In this document: piece by piece, positions 6,727 to 14,152 of the stretch
Layout: every line of letters begins with the position of its first letter
Position numbering within the stretch: position 1 is the stretch's first letter
From: JAVBKE01 sp031554215
GTDB taxonomy: Bacteria; Bacillota; Bacilli; JARBTR01
Reading direction: 5' to 3'
DNA: 19,282 nt
Assembly: GCA_031554215.1 (NCBI GenBank)
Contig: JAVBKF010000020.1
Span: 1 to 19,282 of the forward strand
Position numbers and translations under genes: made by a program
The notes under the pieces: model-generated
Databases searched by the model: none
Told to the model about the DNA's origin: nothing
Seen by the model: only the letters and a program-made list of their open reading frames with translations

Positions 6727-7818
6727 TTATTTCCACCAAGTAGAAGTAGTATCGTCCATCGCGTTAATGGCAACAGATTCTCCGATTCTCGGGGTAAGAA
6801 TCTGAACCCCTTTTGCTTTACTGGCTTTGATGGCCCTCTCGACTGGGTCTGTCCAGCTATGAAAAGACAGTGTAAAGGCGCCCCAGTGTATTGGAATCAT
6901 CTTCTTTCCTTTTAAATCAACATGCGCTTGCACTGATTGCTCGGGTAGCATGTGAATTGACGCCCAGCGCTCATCGTATTGTCCACATTCGATCAATGTT
7001 AGATCGAAAGGACCAAACTTGGCGCCAATTTCATTAAAGTGCGTGCCATAACCACCGTCTCCGCTGAAGAAAATACGGGTAGATTGATTCATAATCACCC
7101 AAGAGCACCAAAGGGTCGCATCTCGATCATGCAGATTTCTTCCAGAGAAATGCCTTGCTGGAGTTGCAGCTAGGGTGATTCCCTCAAAGTCGACTGTATC
7201 CCACCAATCAAGCTCCTGTATTCGGTCCTGACGAATGCCCCAACGTTCAAGATGTGCGCCCACGCCGAGTGGCACGAAGAACTGTTTCACCTTATCTTTC
7301 AGTTTGACAATTGTATTGTAGTCGAGATGATCATAGTGATCATGCGATAGAATCACCACATCAATCAGTGCGAGCTTTTCAAGATCAACCGGTATATCAT
7401 CGCTATATCGCTTATTTGTCGCCATTTTCGGGAATGGGGAGGGGGTTTTGCCGAGCATAGGATCCAGTAACAGTAGTTTCCCGTCAAGTTCTAAAATGGA
7501 TGAAGAATGTCCTAGCCATGTCACTTGGGCAGAATTTGTTCCTAACGATTCAGTGTCCAGTGTAACCATTGGCATCTTGATCTTCGGTCTACGATCTGGG
7601 TTCGCTTTGATAAAATCTCTGAGCATCGAGAACATATTTTGGAGGATTTTATCCTCATTAGCCGCTTGATTAACAAATTTGCCACCACTATAGTTTGGCG
7701 ATTGGGTAAATTTCTGTCGCTGCGATTTCGTCAATTTCTTTCCGAAATGAGGGTATGAATTCATAAAAATAATCGCAAATCCAATGATTGCGATGCTTAC
7801 AATAATAAATAGTGTCAT
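6727..7818 (-). CDS. Membrane-anchored metallo-beta-lactamase-fold hydrolase
   Basis: A 363-residue protein of the UlaG/NAPE-PLD-like branch of the metallo-beta-lactamase superfamily. Residues 2-19 form an N-terminal hydrophobic anchor. Metal ligands are clear: SHDHYDHLD (158-166), H223 in ATPARHFSGR, D254 in FSGDGGYG and H311 in IPIHWGAF. The WLGHSS motif (101-106) is typical of the branch. Relatives hydrolyse phosphodiester or lactone bonds, but the substrate here cannot be read from sequence. GGAGAGA stands just before the ATG at 7818. The gene has its own promoter (7908-7935) and a structured leader (7836-7887). Confidence 0.9.
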   Translation of the reverse strand: MTLFIIVSIAIIGFAIIFMNSYPHFGKKLTKSQRQKFTQSPNYSGGKFVNQAANEDKILQNMFSMLRDFIKANPDRRPKIKMPMVTLDTESLGTNSAQVTWLGHSSSILELDGKLLLLDPMLGKTPSPFPKMATNKRYSDDIPVDLEKLALIDVVILSHDHYDHLDYNTIVKLKDKVKQFFVPLGVGAHLERWGIRQDRIQELDWWDTVDFEGITLAATPARHFSGRNLHDRDATLWCSWVIMNQSTRIFFSGDGGYGTHFNEIGAKFGPFDLTLIECGQYDERWASIHMLPEQSVQAHVDLKGKKMIPIHWGAFTLSFHSWTDPVERAIKASKAKGVQILTPRIGESVAINAMDDTTSTWWK

Positions 7819-7835
7819 TGTCTCTCCTAGGAATA

Positions 7836-7887
7836 GACTTCAATGATCTGACTGGAATAGGCTCCAGCTTCTAGAGCCATTGAAGTC
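7836..7887 (-). promoter_or_regulatory. Structured leader with perfect 10-bp inverted repeat
   Basis: GACTTCAATG (7836-7845) and CATTGAAGTC (7878-7887) are exact reverse complements. The enclosed 32 bases contain two competing smaller hairpins, GGCTC/GAGCC and CTGGA/TCCAG. The structure lies within the predicted 5' untranslated region of the hydrolase gene and ends 6 bp before its ribosome binding site. It could be an RNA element that changes translation or a DNA operator. I do not recognise a known riboswitch class. Confidence 0.5.
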
Positions 7888-7907
7888 CTGTATTTATGCT
7901 TATTTAT

Positions 7908-7935
7908 TGTATAGGTTAATTGTTATAAAAGTCAA
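7908..7935 (-). promoter_or_regulatory. Promoter of the hydrolase gene
   Basis: On the minus strand, TTGACT (7935-7930) and TATACA (7913-7908) are 16 bp apart. The start would fall near 7900, giving a leader of about 80 bases. Confidence 0.65.
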
Positions 7936-7949
7936 TGCGTGCTGTTCCC

Positions 7950-8228
7950 TTATTCCAAAAAGTCTTGGCGGTTCATCTTTTCTAATTCTTTTTTTTCCTT
8001 AGTGACAACTGCGTGCCTTCCTTCAGCCCAGAGCGCTAGCAATAATGAAATTCTCAAAGTGGTAATGATGACAAATTTCCAGTGTAACGTCAAATCTCCT
8101 TGCACAAGGTCGATCAATCGGTAGGAGAGATAGATAATGGGTATAATCGCACCCAAAAACCAATACTTGATATGACTAACTGCTATTTGTGCGACAATAA
8201 TTGCGATCCATATGAATAAATGAACCAT
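7950..8228 (-). CDS. Small membrane protein
   Basis: A 92-residue protein with three hydrophobic segments (about residues 2-18, 24-41 and 50-70) and a charged C-terminal tail (VVTKEKKELEKMNRQDFLE) likely facing the cytoplasm. The ATG directly follows the TAA of the upstream DUF2089 gene, and AAGGAG lies inside the end of that gene, so translation is coupled. I do not recognise the family. DUF2089 proteins are often found beside small membrane proteins, and the pair probably works together. Confidence 0.8.
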   Translation of the reverse strand: MVHLFIWIAIIVAQIAVSHIKYWFLGAIIPIIYLSYRLIDLVQGDLTLHWKFVIITTLRISLLLALWAEGRHAVVTKEKKELEKMNRQDFLE

Positions 8229-8528
8229 TTATGTCAACTCCTTTTTTTCATGCTGATAACAGGTGATAATTTGTTTAGCAACATCAATATCAATTTTTGA
8301 ATCAATTGCCAAGTTCTTGACAAAGACAACAAAGGGCTCCTGTTCCTCGTTGCTTTGTAGCTCAATTTTTTGAATGAGCTTGTCGAGGCGTAGGCGAACA
8401 GTGGGGTAGGAGACGTTATACAGGGTAGCAATCTCTTTTAAAGAGCCGGAAGCCATTACAAAATTCTTCATAAAGGCAATGTCTTCGTCTGATAAAGCCA
8501 ATAACCACTGCGGGAAATTCCGATCCAT
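8229..8528 (-). CDS. DUF2089-family protein with helix-turn-helix
   Basis: A 99-residue protein. The segment GSLKEIATLYNVSYPTVRLR (about residues 27-46) forms a helix-turn-helix and matches the DUF2089 pattern, preceded by WLLALSDEDIAFMKNFVMAS. The usual N-terminal zinc-ribbon of longer DUF2089 proteins is absent. The start at 8528 is chosen over one six codons upstream because GAAGGTG precedes it by 5 bp. It probably regulates its own operon, which includes the small membrane protein at 7950-8228. Confidence 0.85.
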   Translation of the reverse strand: MDRNFPQWLLALSDEDIAFMKNFVMASGSLKEIATLYNVSYPTVRLRLDKLIQKIELQSNEEQEPFVVFVKNLAIDSKIDIDVAKQIITCYQHEKKELT

Positions 8529-8587
8529 TACAACACCTTCTTTCATGAAAACTTATCTAAATTTAAAATATATTATCAATATTATTT

Positions 8588-8596
8588 ATTATAACA
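8588..8596 (-). promoter_or_regulatory. Promoter of the DUF2089 operon
   Basis: An extended -10, TGTTATAAT, reads on the minus strand (8596-8588). A weak TTTCAT sits 17 bp upstream. The surroundings are very AT-rich. Confidence 0.5.
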
Positions 8597-8628
8597 TTAA
8601 CTTTATTGAAATGAAAAGCTTTATATAC

Positions 8629-8678
8629 AAAAAACTGCTCACCAATGCGTCTCAGTGGAGATAAGTTGGTGAGCAGTT
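8629..8678 (-). terminator. Rho-independent terminator of the dgk-dck operon
   Basis: AACTGCTCACCAA (8633-8645) and TTGGTGAGCAGTT (8666-8678) form a perfect 13-bp stem. On the minus strand it is followed by six T (8634-8629). It lies 58 bp past the dck stop codon. Confidence 0.9.
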
Positions 8679-8735
8679 GAGATGATTCGGCAGTATGGTA
8701 TAGGTGTATACAGGTCGATCTGCTATGCAGTTTTA

Positions 8736-9434
8736 TTATTTAATTGTTAGTTCCTTTTGAATCGCTGCGACATGTTTCTTCGGCGAATGGCTTATAATCG
8801 TGGATATCTTGGCAATAATCCGTTCGAGGCTTTCCGCATCCTCCATCAAGTCATAGTCGCTGATATTTAAACGTAAAACAGGGCACATCGTAAACCCATC
8901 AATCCAAGTTTGATAGCGTGTATTCATTTCTTCCCAATAAGTTAAAGGGGTCCCCGTTTCCATCTCACGTCCGCGCACCCTGATCCGGTTGACAACATCA
9001 GTGAAACTGCCTTCGAGATAGATGAGTAGGTCCGGTGCTGGGAAATAAGGAGACATGACCATTGCCTGAAACAGATTGGTATAGGTCTGATAATCGACCT
9101 CGTTCATCGTCCCGTTTTCATAATGCATTTTCGCAAAAATACCGGTATCCTCGTAGATAGAGCGGTCTTGCACAAACCCACCACCGTATTCAAATATTTT
9201 CTTCTGCTCTTTAAATCTTTCTGCTAAAAAGTAAACTTGTAAGTGAAAAGACCAACGTGCAAAGTCTTGGTAGAAATCTGATAAATAAGGATTATTGTCT
9301 ACCTTCTCGAGCGATTGCCGAAACCCTAGCGCAGTTGCTAGTTGATTGGTCATGGTAGATTTACCGACCCCAACAGTACCAGCAATGGAAATGACGATGT
9401 TACTTGGGATGGCATATTTCTTAGCTAAATTCAC
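8736..9434 (-). CDS. dck: Deoxycytidine/deoxyadenosine kinase
   Basis: A 232-residue deoxynucleoside kinase that phosphorylates deoxycytidine and/or deoxyadenosine in nucleotide salvage in the cytoplasm. The P-loop GTVGVGKST is at residues 19-27, the DRSIYED motif (DRS signature that binds substrate) at 90-96 and the arginine-rich lid RVRGRE at 152-157. From memory it matches Bacillus subtilis Dck closely, including WSFHLQVYFLAERFKEQK and GGGFVQDRSIYEDTGIFAKM. Start is GTG, overlapping the end of dgk by four bases (GTGA), with AAAGGAG inside dgk. The exact base preference is not readable from sequence. Confidence 0.93.
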   Translation of the reverse strand: MNLAKKYAIPSNIVISIAGTVGVGKSTMTNQLATALGFRQSLEKVDNNPYLSDFYQDFARWSFHLQVYFLAERFKEQKKIFEYGGGFVQDRSIYEDTGIFAKMHYENGTMNEVDYQTYTNLFQAMVMSPYFPAPDLLIYLEGSFTDVVNRIRVRGREMETGTPLTYWEEMNTRYQTWIDGFTMCPVLRLNISDYDLMEDAESLERIIAKISTIISHSPKKHVAAIQKELTIK

Positions 9435-10072
9435 AATGGACGAGCTCCTTTAAATAAAATATTTTCTAACGCACCAATAATATTGTTTAAATCCTCAGGG
9501 TTGTTGACGAAATCTATTCGGTCACTATCAACTCGAAGAATGGGAATGTCAGGATGGCTTAATTCAAATTCCTTCATGAAAATCTCATAGTCCGCGCAGA
9601 GCTGGATTAAGTATTGATCTTCAATTTGCGTTTCAAAAGAGCGACCGCGCATGGAAATCCGTTGTTGTAGCGTGTCAAGACTTGCAGACAGATAAATAAT
9701 CACATTCGGATGGATCATATCCTCTGTAAGAATTTGATAGATTTTCATATACTTATCATGTTGACGACGACTCAGCGTTCTCGTCGCAAAGATCAAATTT
9801 TTTAAAATATGGTAATCTGCTACGACTGGTTTTGAATGTTGTAAACAGCGTTCCTGGGTGGTCTCTAGCTGTTTGAAGCGGTTGCAGAGAAAGAACATTT
9901 CTGTTTGAAAGCTCCAGCCTTCAATATCTTGGTAAAACTGACTTAAAAATGGATTTTCATCGACAATTTCTTTTAGCAATTCAAATTGATAGTGCTTAGA
10001 AATGGCCTGAGCTAAACTTGTTTTGCCGACACCAATAGGGCCTTCGACAGCAATGAATGGGGTCTCTGTCAT
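9431..10072 (-). CDS. dgk: Deoxyguanosine kinase
   Basis: A 213-residue kinase that phosphorylates deoxyguanosine (and likely deoxyinosine) in purine salvage. The P-loop GPIGVGKT lies at residues 11-18, ADYHILKN (the equivalent of the DRS motif) at 85-92 and the lid MRGRSFE at 141-147. From memory it follows B. subtilis Dgk (FIAIEGPIGAGKT, WSFQLEMFFLCHRYKQLE, VIADYHIYKN). The ATG at 10072 follows AGGAGAAGG. It is first in a two-gene operon with dck, overlapping by 4 bp. Such pairs are common in Firmicutes and some lactic acid bacteria depend on them for deoxynucleoside supply. Confidence 0.93.
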   Translation of the reverse strand: MTETPFIAVEGPIGVGKTSLAQAISKHYQFELLKEIVDENPFLSQFYQDIEGWSFQTEMFFLCNRFKQLETTQERCLQHSKPVVADYHILKNLIFATRTLSRRQHDKYMKIYQILTEDMIHPNVIIYLSASLDTLQQRISMRGRSFETQIEDQYLIQLCADYEIFMKEFELSHPDIPILRVDSDRIDFVNNPEDLNNIIGALENILFKGARPL

Positions 10073-10114
10073 GTCCTTCTCCTAACGTGTTCAAAGTGCT
10101 GATGAGAATAAGAA

Positions 10115-10150
10115 AGATACCTCTCATCTGATGCCAGTAGAGAGGTATCT
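10115..10150 (-). promoter_or_regulatory. Leader hairpin upstream of dgk
   Basis: AGATACCTCTC (10115-10125) and GAGAGGTATCT (10140-10150) form a perfect 11-bp stem with a 14-base loop. On the minus strand it is followed by TTTCTTATTCTC. It lies between the candidate promoter (10161-10188) and the gene, so it may be an attenuator or a stabilising 5' hairpin. Confidence 0.5.
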
Positions 10151-10160
10151 AAAGAAACAA

Positions 10161-10188
10161 AATATAGGAACAAACCAAAGTCTGCTAA
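10161..10188 (-). promoter_or_regulatory. Possible promoter of dgk-dck
   Basis: On the minus strand, TTAGCA (10188-10183) and TATATT (10166-10161) are 16 bp apart. The -35 is a poor match, so this is tentative. Confidence 0.35.
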
Positions 10189-10290
10189 TTTCGTTCGTTT
10201 AATCACCACTCTATAATCCGTAGAGCTACAATGATTGATTCATATGGTGGGTAATCTGGCTGAAGTATGTACGAAAATACATGCTAACAC

Positions 10291-10326
10291 AGTGGCGGTA
10301 CCGCACAGGAATTCACCTGTTTCCCC
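10291..10326 (+). promoter_or_regulatory. T-box-like segment without a downstream gene
   Basis: GGCGGTACCGCA matches much of the T-box core (TGGNACCGCG), and the palindrome GCGGTACCGC is at 10295-10304. It is followed by the stem ACAGG/CCTGT (10305-10309, 10316-10320) and TTCCCC, as in a T-box terminator, and preceded by a small hairpin ATGTA/TACAT (10267-10282). A convincing Stem I and a downstream plus-strand gene are missing, so it is at best a relic. Confidence 0.25.
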
Positions 10327-10482
10327 ACACCTATACGAAAAAATTCATGAAGTTATTTTACTCAGCAATTATATAATAGATAGAGGTAAAAGTAAAAATA
10401 AAATATTACCTATTCTGTCAGTTCCTATTTTGGCAGCTGACGAGCGTACTTCAACTGATTATCGGTGGTAGGGCACAATGCA

Positions 10483-11946
10483 TCACCTCATCTTAGGAAA
10501 CTCAAACCAAAATGTACTACCTTTCTCGACTTCACTGATAATGCCGAAATCAAGCGTGTGTTGATCGAGAATATTCTTGACAATTGATAGACCAATACCG
10601 TTACTAACAACTGAACGCTTATGCGTTTTCGCCTTATAATAACGATCCCAAATCAGTTCTATTTCCTCTTGCGGAATCCCTTTTCCAGAATCAACGACTT
10701 CAAAGCGAATCCTATCACCAAGATCAAGTAAATTGACGCGCACCAAGCGGTCGTCACCGACATAGTTAATCGCATTGCCAATCAAGTTGTATAGGACACG
10801 TTCAATCTTGGCAGGGTCGGCCATGACGCTCAAGTGAGGTGTGACATTCAGCTCAATCTTGATTTGTTCTTGTAGAACTAGTGCTGAGAACCGTTCATTA
10901 ATGCTATAAATCGTTTCGCTGAGATTGACTGCCTGCAAGCGAATCGCGTCGTTATCTGCCTGCATTTTCGATAGTTCGAGGATATCGTTTACAAGTGCTG
11001 AGAGCCGGTCAGCTTCCTTGATAATCACCTCAATATTTTTTTCGCGTTTCTCTTTATGATCACCAGAGATATCCCGAATGAGTTCTGCATAAGCTTTGAT
11101 CATTGTTAGCGGTGTTCGTAAATCATGCGAAATATTGGCAACCAGCTCACGGCGTAAGGTTTCAACCTTTGAAAGCTCTTTAGTCGTATAATTGAGTGTG
11201 GCAGCTAGTTGGTCTATTTCTTCGTAATCACCCGGATCGAATTGCACGTCATAGTTACCCTTTGCTAGTTTTTCAGCTGATGTTGTAATCTTTGTAATCG
11301 GTCTTGCAAGTTTTCTGGCAATGAAATAAGAAATCAGAATGCCAAGCAATAACGCAATAATGGTCACATAAATAAGCTGTGTTTTGAGAATATCGGTTGT
11401 TGCATCGACAGGGTTCAGTGGTGTTGAAATCAGTAAGATTTCCTCAGCCATTTTGGCACCATATACCAGTGTTTCCCCGTTAAATCCGTCCTCCTCATAG
11501 GTGTAAGAAAGCGTATCTTCAGAGCTCGTCAAGAGTTTATGCAGCATTTCATTGAAGTGGATTGGTGTAGGTAAACTCTTTGTAATTTGAATGGACTGAC
11601 CGCCTTCAGGTTCCCCGTTCGTACCTGTACCTGTTTTGGTTTGGAACACGGCACCTGGTCCGTGTCCATCTGACTGGTACAAAATTTCTCCGTTTTCATC
11701 AACGACCATAATGAGACTAGAATTGTCGTAAGCCAGCTGATCAATCGTATCCTCGAAGTCATCTGCATCTTGCTTTTGTATAATCGTCTCCGCCATATCA
11801 CTGACATCGTTTTCCTTCATAATATGGTAGAAATTACCTAGAAAAACGGTCTGCACAAGCCATAAGATCACTAAAATAATGGCAGCAAACATCATAAAAT
11901 AAATCCAAAGTTTAAAACCAAGGCTATGTGGGTTAATTTTTTTCAT
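10483..11946 (-). CDS. Membrane sensor histidine kinase
   Basis: A 487-residue sensor kinase. Two membrane helices (about residues 13-35 and 189-210) enclose an extracellular domain of about 150 residues, unusually rich in glycine and acidic residues in one stretch (GHGPGAVFQTKTGTGTNGEP). HAMP follows (about 211-262). The phosphorylated histidine is H274 in NISHDLRTPL. The ATP domain shows the N box (N391 in NLIGNAINYVG), G1 DSGKGIP (419-425) and G2 GIGLSIVK (450-457). It is partner to the regulator at 12007, 60 bp upstream. GAGGG stands before the ATG with long spacing. Because the exporter genes lie upstream, its signal may be a compound they handle; that is inference. Confidence 0.93.
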   Translation of the reverse strand: MKKINPHSLGFKLWIYFMMFAAIILVILWLVQTVFLGNFYHIMKENDVSDMAETIIQKQDADDFEDTIDQLAYDNSSLIMVVDENGEILYQSDGHGPGAVFQTKTGTGTNGEPEGGQSIQITKSLPTPIHFNEMLHKLLTSSEDTLSYTYEEDGFNGETLVYGAKMAEEILLISTPLNPVDATTDILKTQLIYVTIIALLLGILISYFIARKLARPITKITTSAEKLAKGNYDVQFDPGDYEEIDQLAATLNYTTKELSKVETLRRELVANISHDLRTPLTMIKAYAELIRDISGDHKEKREKNIEVIIKEADRLSALVNDILELSKMQADNDAIRLQAVNLSETIYSINERFSALVLQEQIKIELNVTPHLSVMADPAKIERVLYNLIGNAINYVGDDRLVRVNLLDLGDRIRFEVVDSGKGIPQEEIELIWDRYYKAKTHKRSVVSNGIGLSIVKNILDQHTLDFGIISEVEKGSTFWFEFPKMR

Positions 11947-12006
11947 ATTGGTGAGTCCCTCTTTTCGTAAAGCCAGAAGTGCCGAGCACTATTTGGTTAT
12001 CAATGA

Positions 12007-12681
12007 TCAAAGTTCAAACTTATACCCAATCCCTCGAACAGTAACGATTTTGTCGCGCATACGCCCAAGGTTATTGCGTAGAACTTTAATGTGCGTATCG
12101 ACTGTTCGGTCATCACCAAAGAAGTCATAGCCCCAGACTGCACTGAGAATTTTGTCGCGGGTTAAGGCGATATTTTGGTTCGTAACAAGGTAAATGAGTA
12201 AGTCGAACTCTTTCGGTGTTAAATCAATTTTGCTTCCAGCAATAAAAACGTTTCTTCCAAGTGTATCAATTTTCAGTTCATCAATTTCAATTGGTTTAGC
12301 TTGTGGTTCTACTGCTGAATGAGCGTTTCGCTTCAATACGGCATGGATTCTTGCCATCAGTTCTTTCGGTGAGAATGGTTTGACAAGATAGTCATCAACA
12401 CCCATTTCAAAGCCGAATAATTTGTCATACTCTTCTCCGCGTGCTGATAGCATAATCGTTGGGATATCCTTCAATTTCTTGATTTCCTTACAGGTCGAAA
12501 AGCCGTCGAGCTTTGGCATCATCACGTCGAGCACGATCAAATCGAAATCTTCTTCACGGCAGATGTGGACAGCCTCCATGCCGTCACCAGCTTCAACAAC
12601 CTCAAGTCCTTCAAATTCTGCATACTCTCTAATCACTTCACGGATTTGCTTCTCGTCATCAACTACTAATAATTTCGTCAT
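12007..12681 (-). CDS. OmpR/PhoB-family response regulator
   Basis: A 224-residue regulator. The receiver domain (residues 1 to about 115) has the acidic pair D8-D9, the phosphorylation site D52 (LIVLDVMMPKLDG), the switch residue in TIMLSARGEE and the lysine in VKPFSPKEL. The C-terminal winged helix (about 130-224) contains LTPKEFDLLIYLVTNQNIAL and DRTVDTHIKVLRNNLGR. The start at 12681 begins MTKLLVVDDE and is preferred over in-frame ATGs at 12690 and 12708 because AAAAGG precedes it. It is co-transcribed with the kinase. Three 11-bp repeats upstream (12842-12874) match a longer set before the exporter operon, suggesting control of itself and the exporter. Confidence 0.94.
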   Translation of the reverse strand: MTKLLVVDDEKQIREVIREYAEFEGLEVVEAGDGMEAVHICREEDFDLIVLDVMMPKLDGFSTCKEIKKLKDIPTIMLSARGEEYDKLFGFEMGVDDYLVKPFSPKELMARIHAVLKRNAHSAVEPQAKPIEIDELKIDTLGRNVFIAGSKIDLTPKEFDLLIYLVTNQNIALTRDKILSAVWGYDFFGDDRTVDTHIKVLRNNLGRMRDKIVTVRGIGYKFEL

Positions 12682-12761
12682 CGTCTTCATCCTTTTCTCT
12701 AGGGGCATATCTGTTGTTGTGCACCACTTCTCCAGACATGCCGTGCGATATTCCGCTTCCT

Positions 12762-12770
12762 ACTATAGCA
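12762..12770 (-). promoter_or_regulatory. Promoter of the two-component operon
   Basis: An extended -10, TGCTATAGT, reads on the minus strand (12770-12762). No good -35 is present at the right distance, as expected for a promoter that needs an activator. TTTCACAC and TTTGACAC motifs lie further upstream, then the 11-bp repeats. Confidence 0.45.
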
Positions 12771-12841
12771 GATTTTTCACCCTTTGCCCTGATTGTGTCA
12801 AATTATTCGTGTGAAAATCAGTCTTTAAGATCATTGTAACG

Positions 12842-12874
12842 GGTTCCATTGATGGTCATGTGAAAAGTTTGTGA
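12842..12874 (-). promoter_or_regulatory. Three tandem 11-bp repeats upstream of the response regulator gene
   Basis: On the minus strand the units read TCACAAACTTT, TCACATGACCA and TCAATGGAACC, end to end. The core TTTCACATNNCCATCA (12865-12850) recurs with 14 of 16 identical bases at 16318-16303. Tandem 11-bp direct repeats are the typical target of OmpR/PhoB-type regulators, so this is probably an autoregulatory site. Confidence 0.65.
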
Positions 12875-12922
12875 TCATTTAGCGCTTTGTTGCTTGATCG
12901 ATATTTTTTTCGAGCTGGTAGT

Positions 12923-12952
12923 AAAAAAATCCTCTCTACATGTGTAGAGAGG
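12923..12952 (-). terminator. Rho-independent terminator of the exporter operon
   Basis: CCTCTCTAC (12931-12939) and GTAGAGAGG (12944-12952) form a 9-bp stem with loop ATGT, followed on the minus strand by A and seven T. It lies 34 bp beyond the permease stop. Confidence 0.88.
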
Positions 12953-12985
12953 AAGCGTAGCTGTCAACCTTTTATCATCTGTGGA

Positions 12986-14152
12986 TCAATCAAATCGTAA
13001 TGCCTGGATAGGATGTAATCTTGCCGCTTTGTTGGCAGGGAAGACACCGAAGACAATCCCGACGAGAATGGAGAATCCGAATGAAATCGCGATCACTGGC
13101 ATTGAGACGACTATAGCAGTTGTGGTGAAACTACTGATGATTGCGCAGATGCTTACTCCGATTATGACCCCGAGAATGCCGCCAAATGCACTAAGCATGA
13201 TGGCCTCAATCAGAAATTGGTAAAGGATATGACTATGTTTGGCACCAATTGCTTTTCGGATTCCGATTTCCTTTGTGCGCTCAGTAACGGATACGAGGAG
13301 GATGTTCATAATCCCAATCCCGCCGACGAGTAGTGAAATACTGGCGATTCCAGCAAGCATTTTTGTCATTGTACTCGATACTGAACCGAACGTCGTAATT
13401 AAGTCTTTTTGACTGGTGACACTGTAATAATCAGCCTGTCCTGGGAACAAACGACTAAATACCATTTCGACCGCTGCAACCCCTTGATCGATCGTGTCTT
13501 CACTAGTTGATTGAAGGTAGACGTTTTGGATTTCTGTGCTTTGCAGTGCACGCTGAGCGGTGGTGAGGGGGACAATAATTAGTTCATCTCCTGTGTCACC
13601 GCTAGATGAGCCCTTGGGTTCAAGTACGCCAATGACCTCGTAGGTGATACCATCAATTTGCATTTCTTCTCCGACTGGGTCGCTCATTCCAAATAAGGTC
13701 GTTGCTGTGTCTGAACCAATCACAGCGACTCGGTTACGGGCATCAACGTCAATATCGGAAATGAACCTGCCGGAAGCTATCTCTGTATCTTTTACAGTAG
13801 CGTAGCTGCTTGTTGCACCAATCATTTGTACGGAGGTGTTTTTGGCACCGTTTTTAGCTGTAATAAATCCTTGTACGTAGGGTGCAGCCGCTTCGATTGA
13901 GTCCAAATCATTCAGGGTATCAATATCCTCTTCAGTGAGGGAGAGATCCTCGCTACGGATGTTCACGGTAATTAAATTGGTTCCAAGGGACGCAATCTCA
14001 TTGGTAACGGATTCAGATGAACCTTGCCCGATGGAGACGAGAACAATGACCGATGCGACACCGATAATAATGCCAAGCATCGTGAGAAAGGAACGCAGTT
14101 TGTTGCCAATAATGCTACGAAAAGCCATTTTAAATGGTTGAAAATGATTCAT
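12986..14152 (-). CDS. MacB-type ABC transporter permease
   Basis: A 388-residue permease of the FtsX/MacB type. It has one N-terminal membrane helix (about residues 21-43), a large extracellular MacB_PCD domain (about 44-262) and three C-terminal helices (about 266-290, 312-340 and 348-372). The family signature ERTKEIGIRKAIGA (291-304) and the C-terminal PANKAARLHPIQALR (372-386) are clear. Such permeases do not form a classic channel but transmit ATP-driven motion to an extracytoplasmic adaptor, exporting peptides, lipids or antibiotics. ATG at 14152 overlaps the ATPase stop (ATGA). The substrate is unknown. Confidence 0.93.
   Translation of the reverse strand: MNHFQPFKMAFRSIIGNKLRSFLTMLGIIIGVASVIVLVSIGQGSSESVTNEIASLGTNLITVNIRSEDLSLTEEDIDTLNDLDSIEAAAPYVQGFITAKNGAKNTSVQMIGATSSYATVKDTEIASGRFISDIDVDARNRVAVIGSDTATTLFGMSDPVGEEMQIDGITYEVIGVLEPKGSSSGDTGDELIIVPLTTAQRALQSTEIQNVYLQSTSEDTIDQGVAAVEMVFSRLFPGQADYYSVTSQKDLITTFGSVSSTMTKMLAGIASISLLVGGIGIMNILLVSVTERTKEIGIRKAIGAKHSHILYQFLIEAIMLSAFGGILGVIIGVSICAIISSFTTTAIVVSMPVIAISFGFSILVGIVFGVFPANKAARLHPIQALRFD

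Larger units (their letters stand above)
10073..10482. other. Intergenic region of 410 bases
   Basis: It holds the dgk leader hairpin and possible promoter, then a T-box-like palindromic segment at 10291-10326. The remainder (about 10330-10482) is AT-rich, with an AGGTAA/TTACCT repeat around 10382-10412. An open frame at 10235-10471 (plus) has no ribosome binding site or protein-like pattern. No clear terminator with a T-run was found after the kinase gene that ends at 10483. Confidence 0.5.
12682..12985. other. Intergenic region of 304 bases
   Basis: It holds the promoter (-10 at 12762-12767), the three 11-bp repeats (12842-12874) and the terminator of the exporter operon (12923-12952). An open frame on the plus strand (12422-12814) is a mirror of the regulator gene and is not coding. 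Confidence 0.6.

Noticed and set aside
10235..10471. Plus-strand open frame of 78 codons between the dgk and sensor kinase genes
   Set aside because: There is no ribosome binding site before the ATG and no recognisable protein pattern. It overlaps palindromic, regulatory-looking sequence.
12422..12814. Plus-strand open frame of 130 codons
   Set aside because: It lies opposite the response regulator gene and its serine-rich sequence is what the antisense of such a gene gives.
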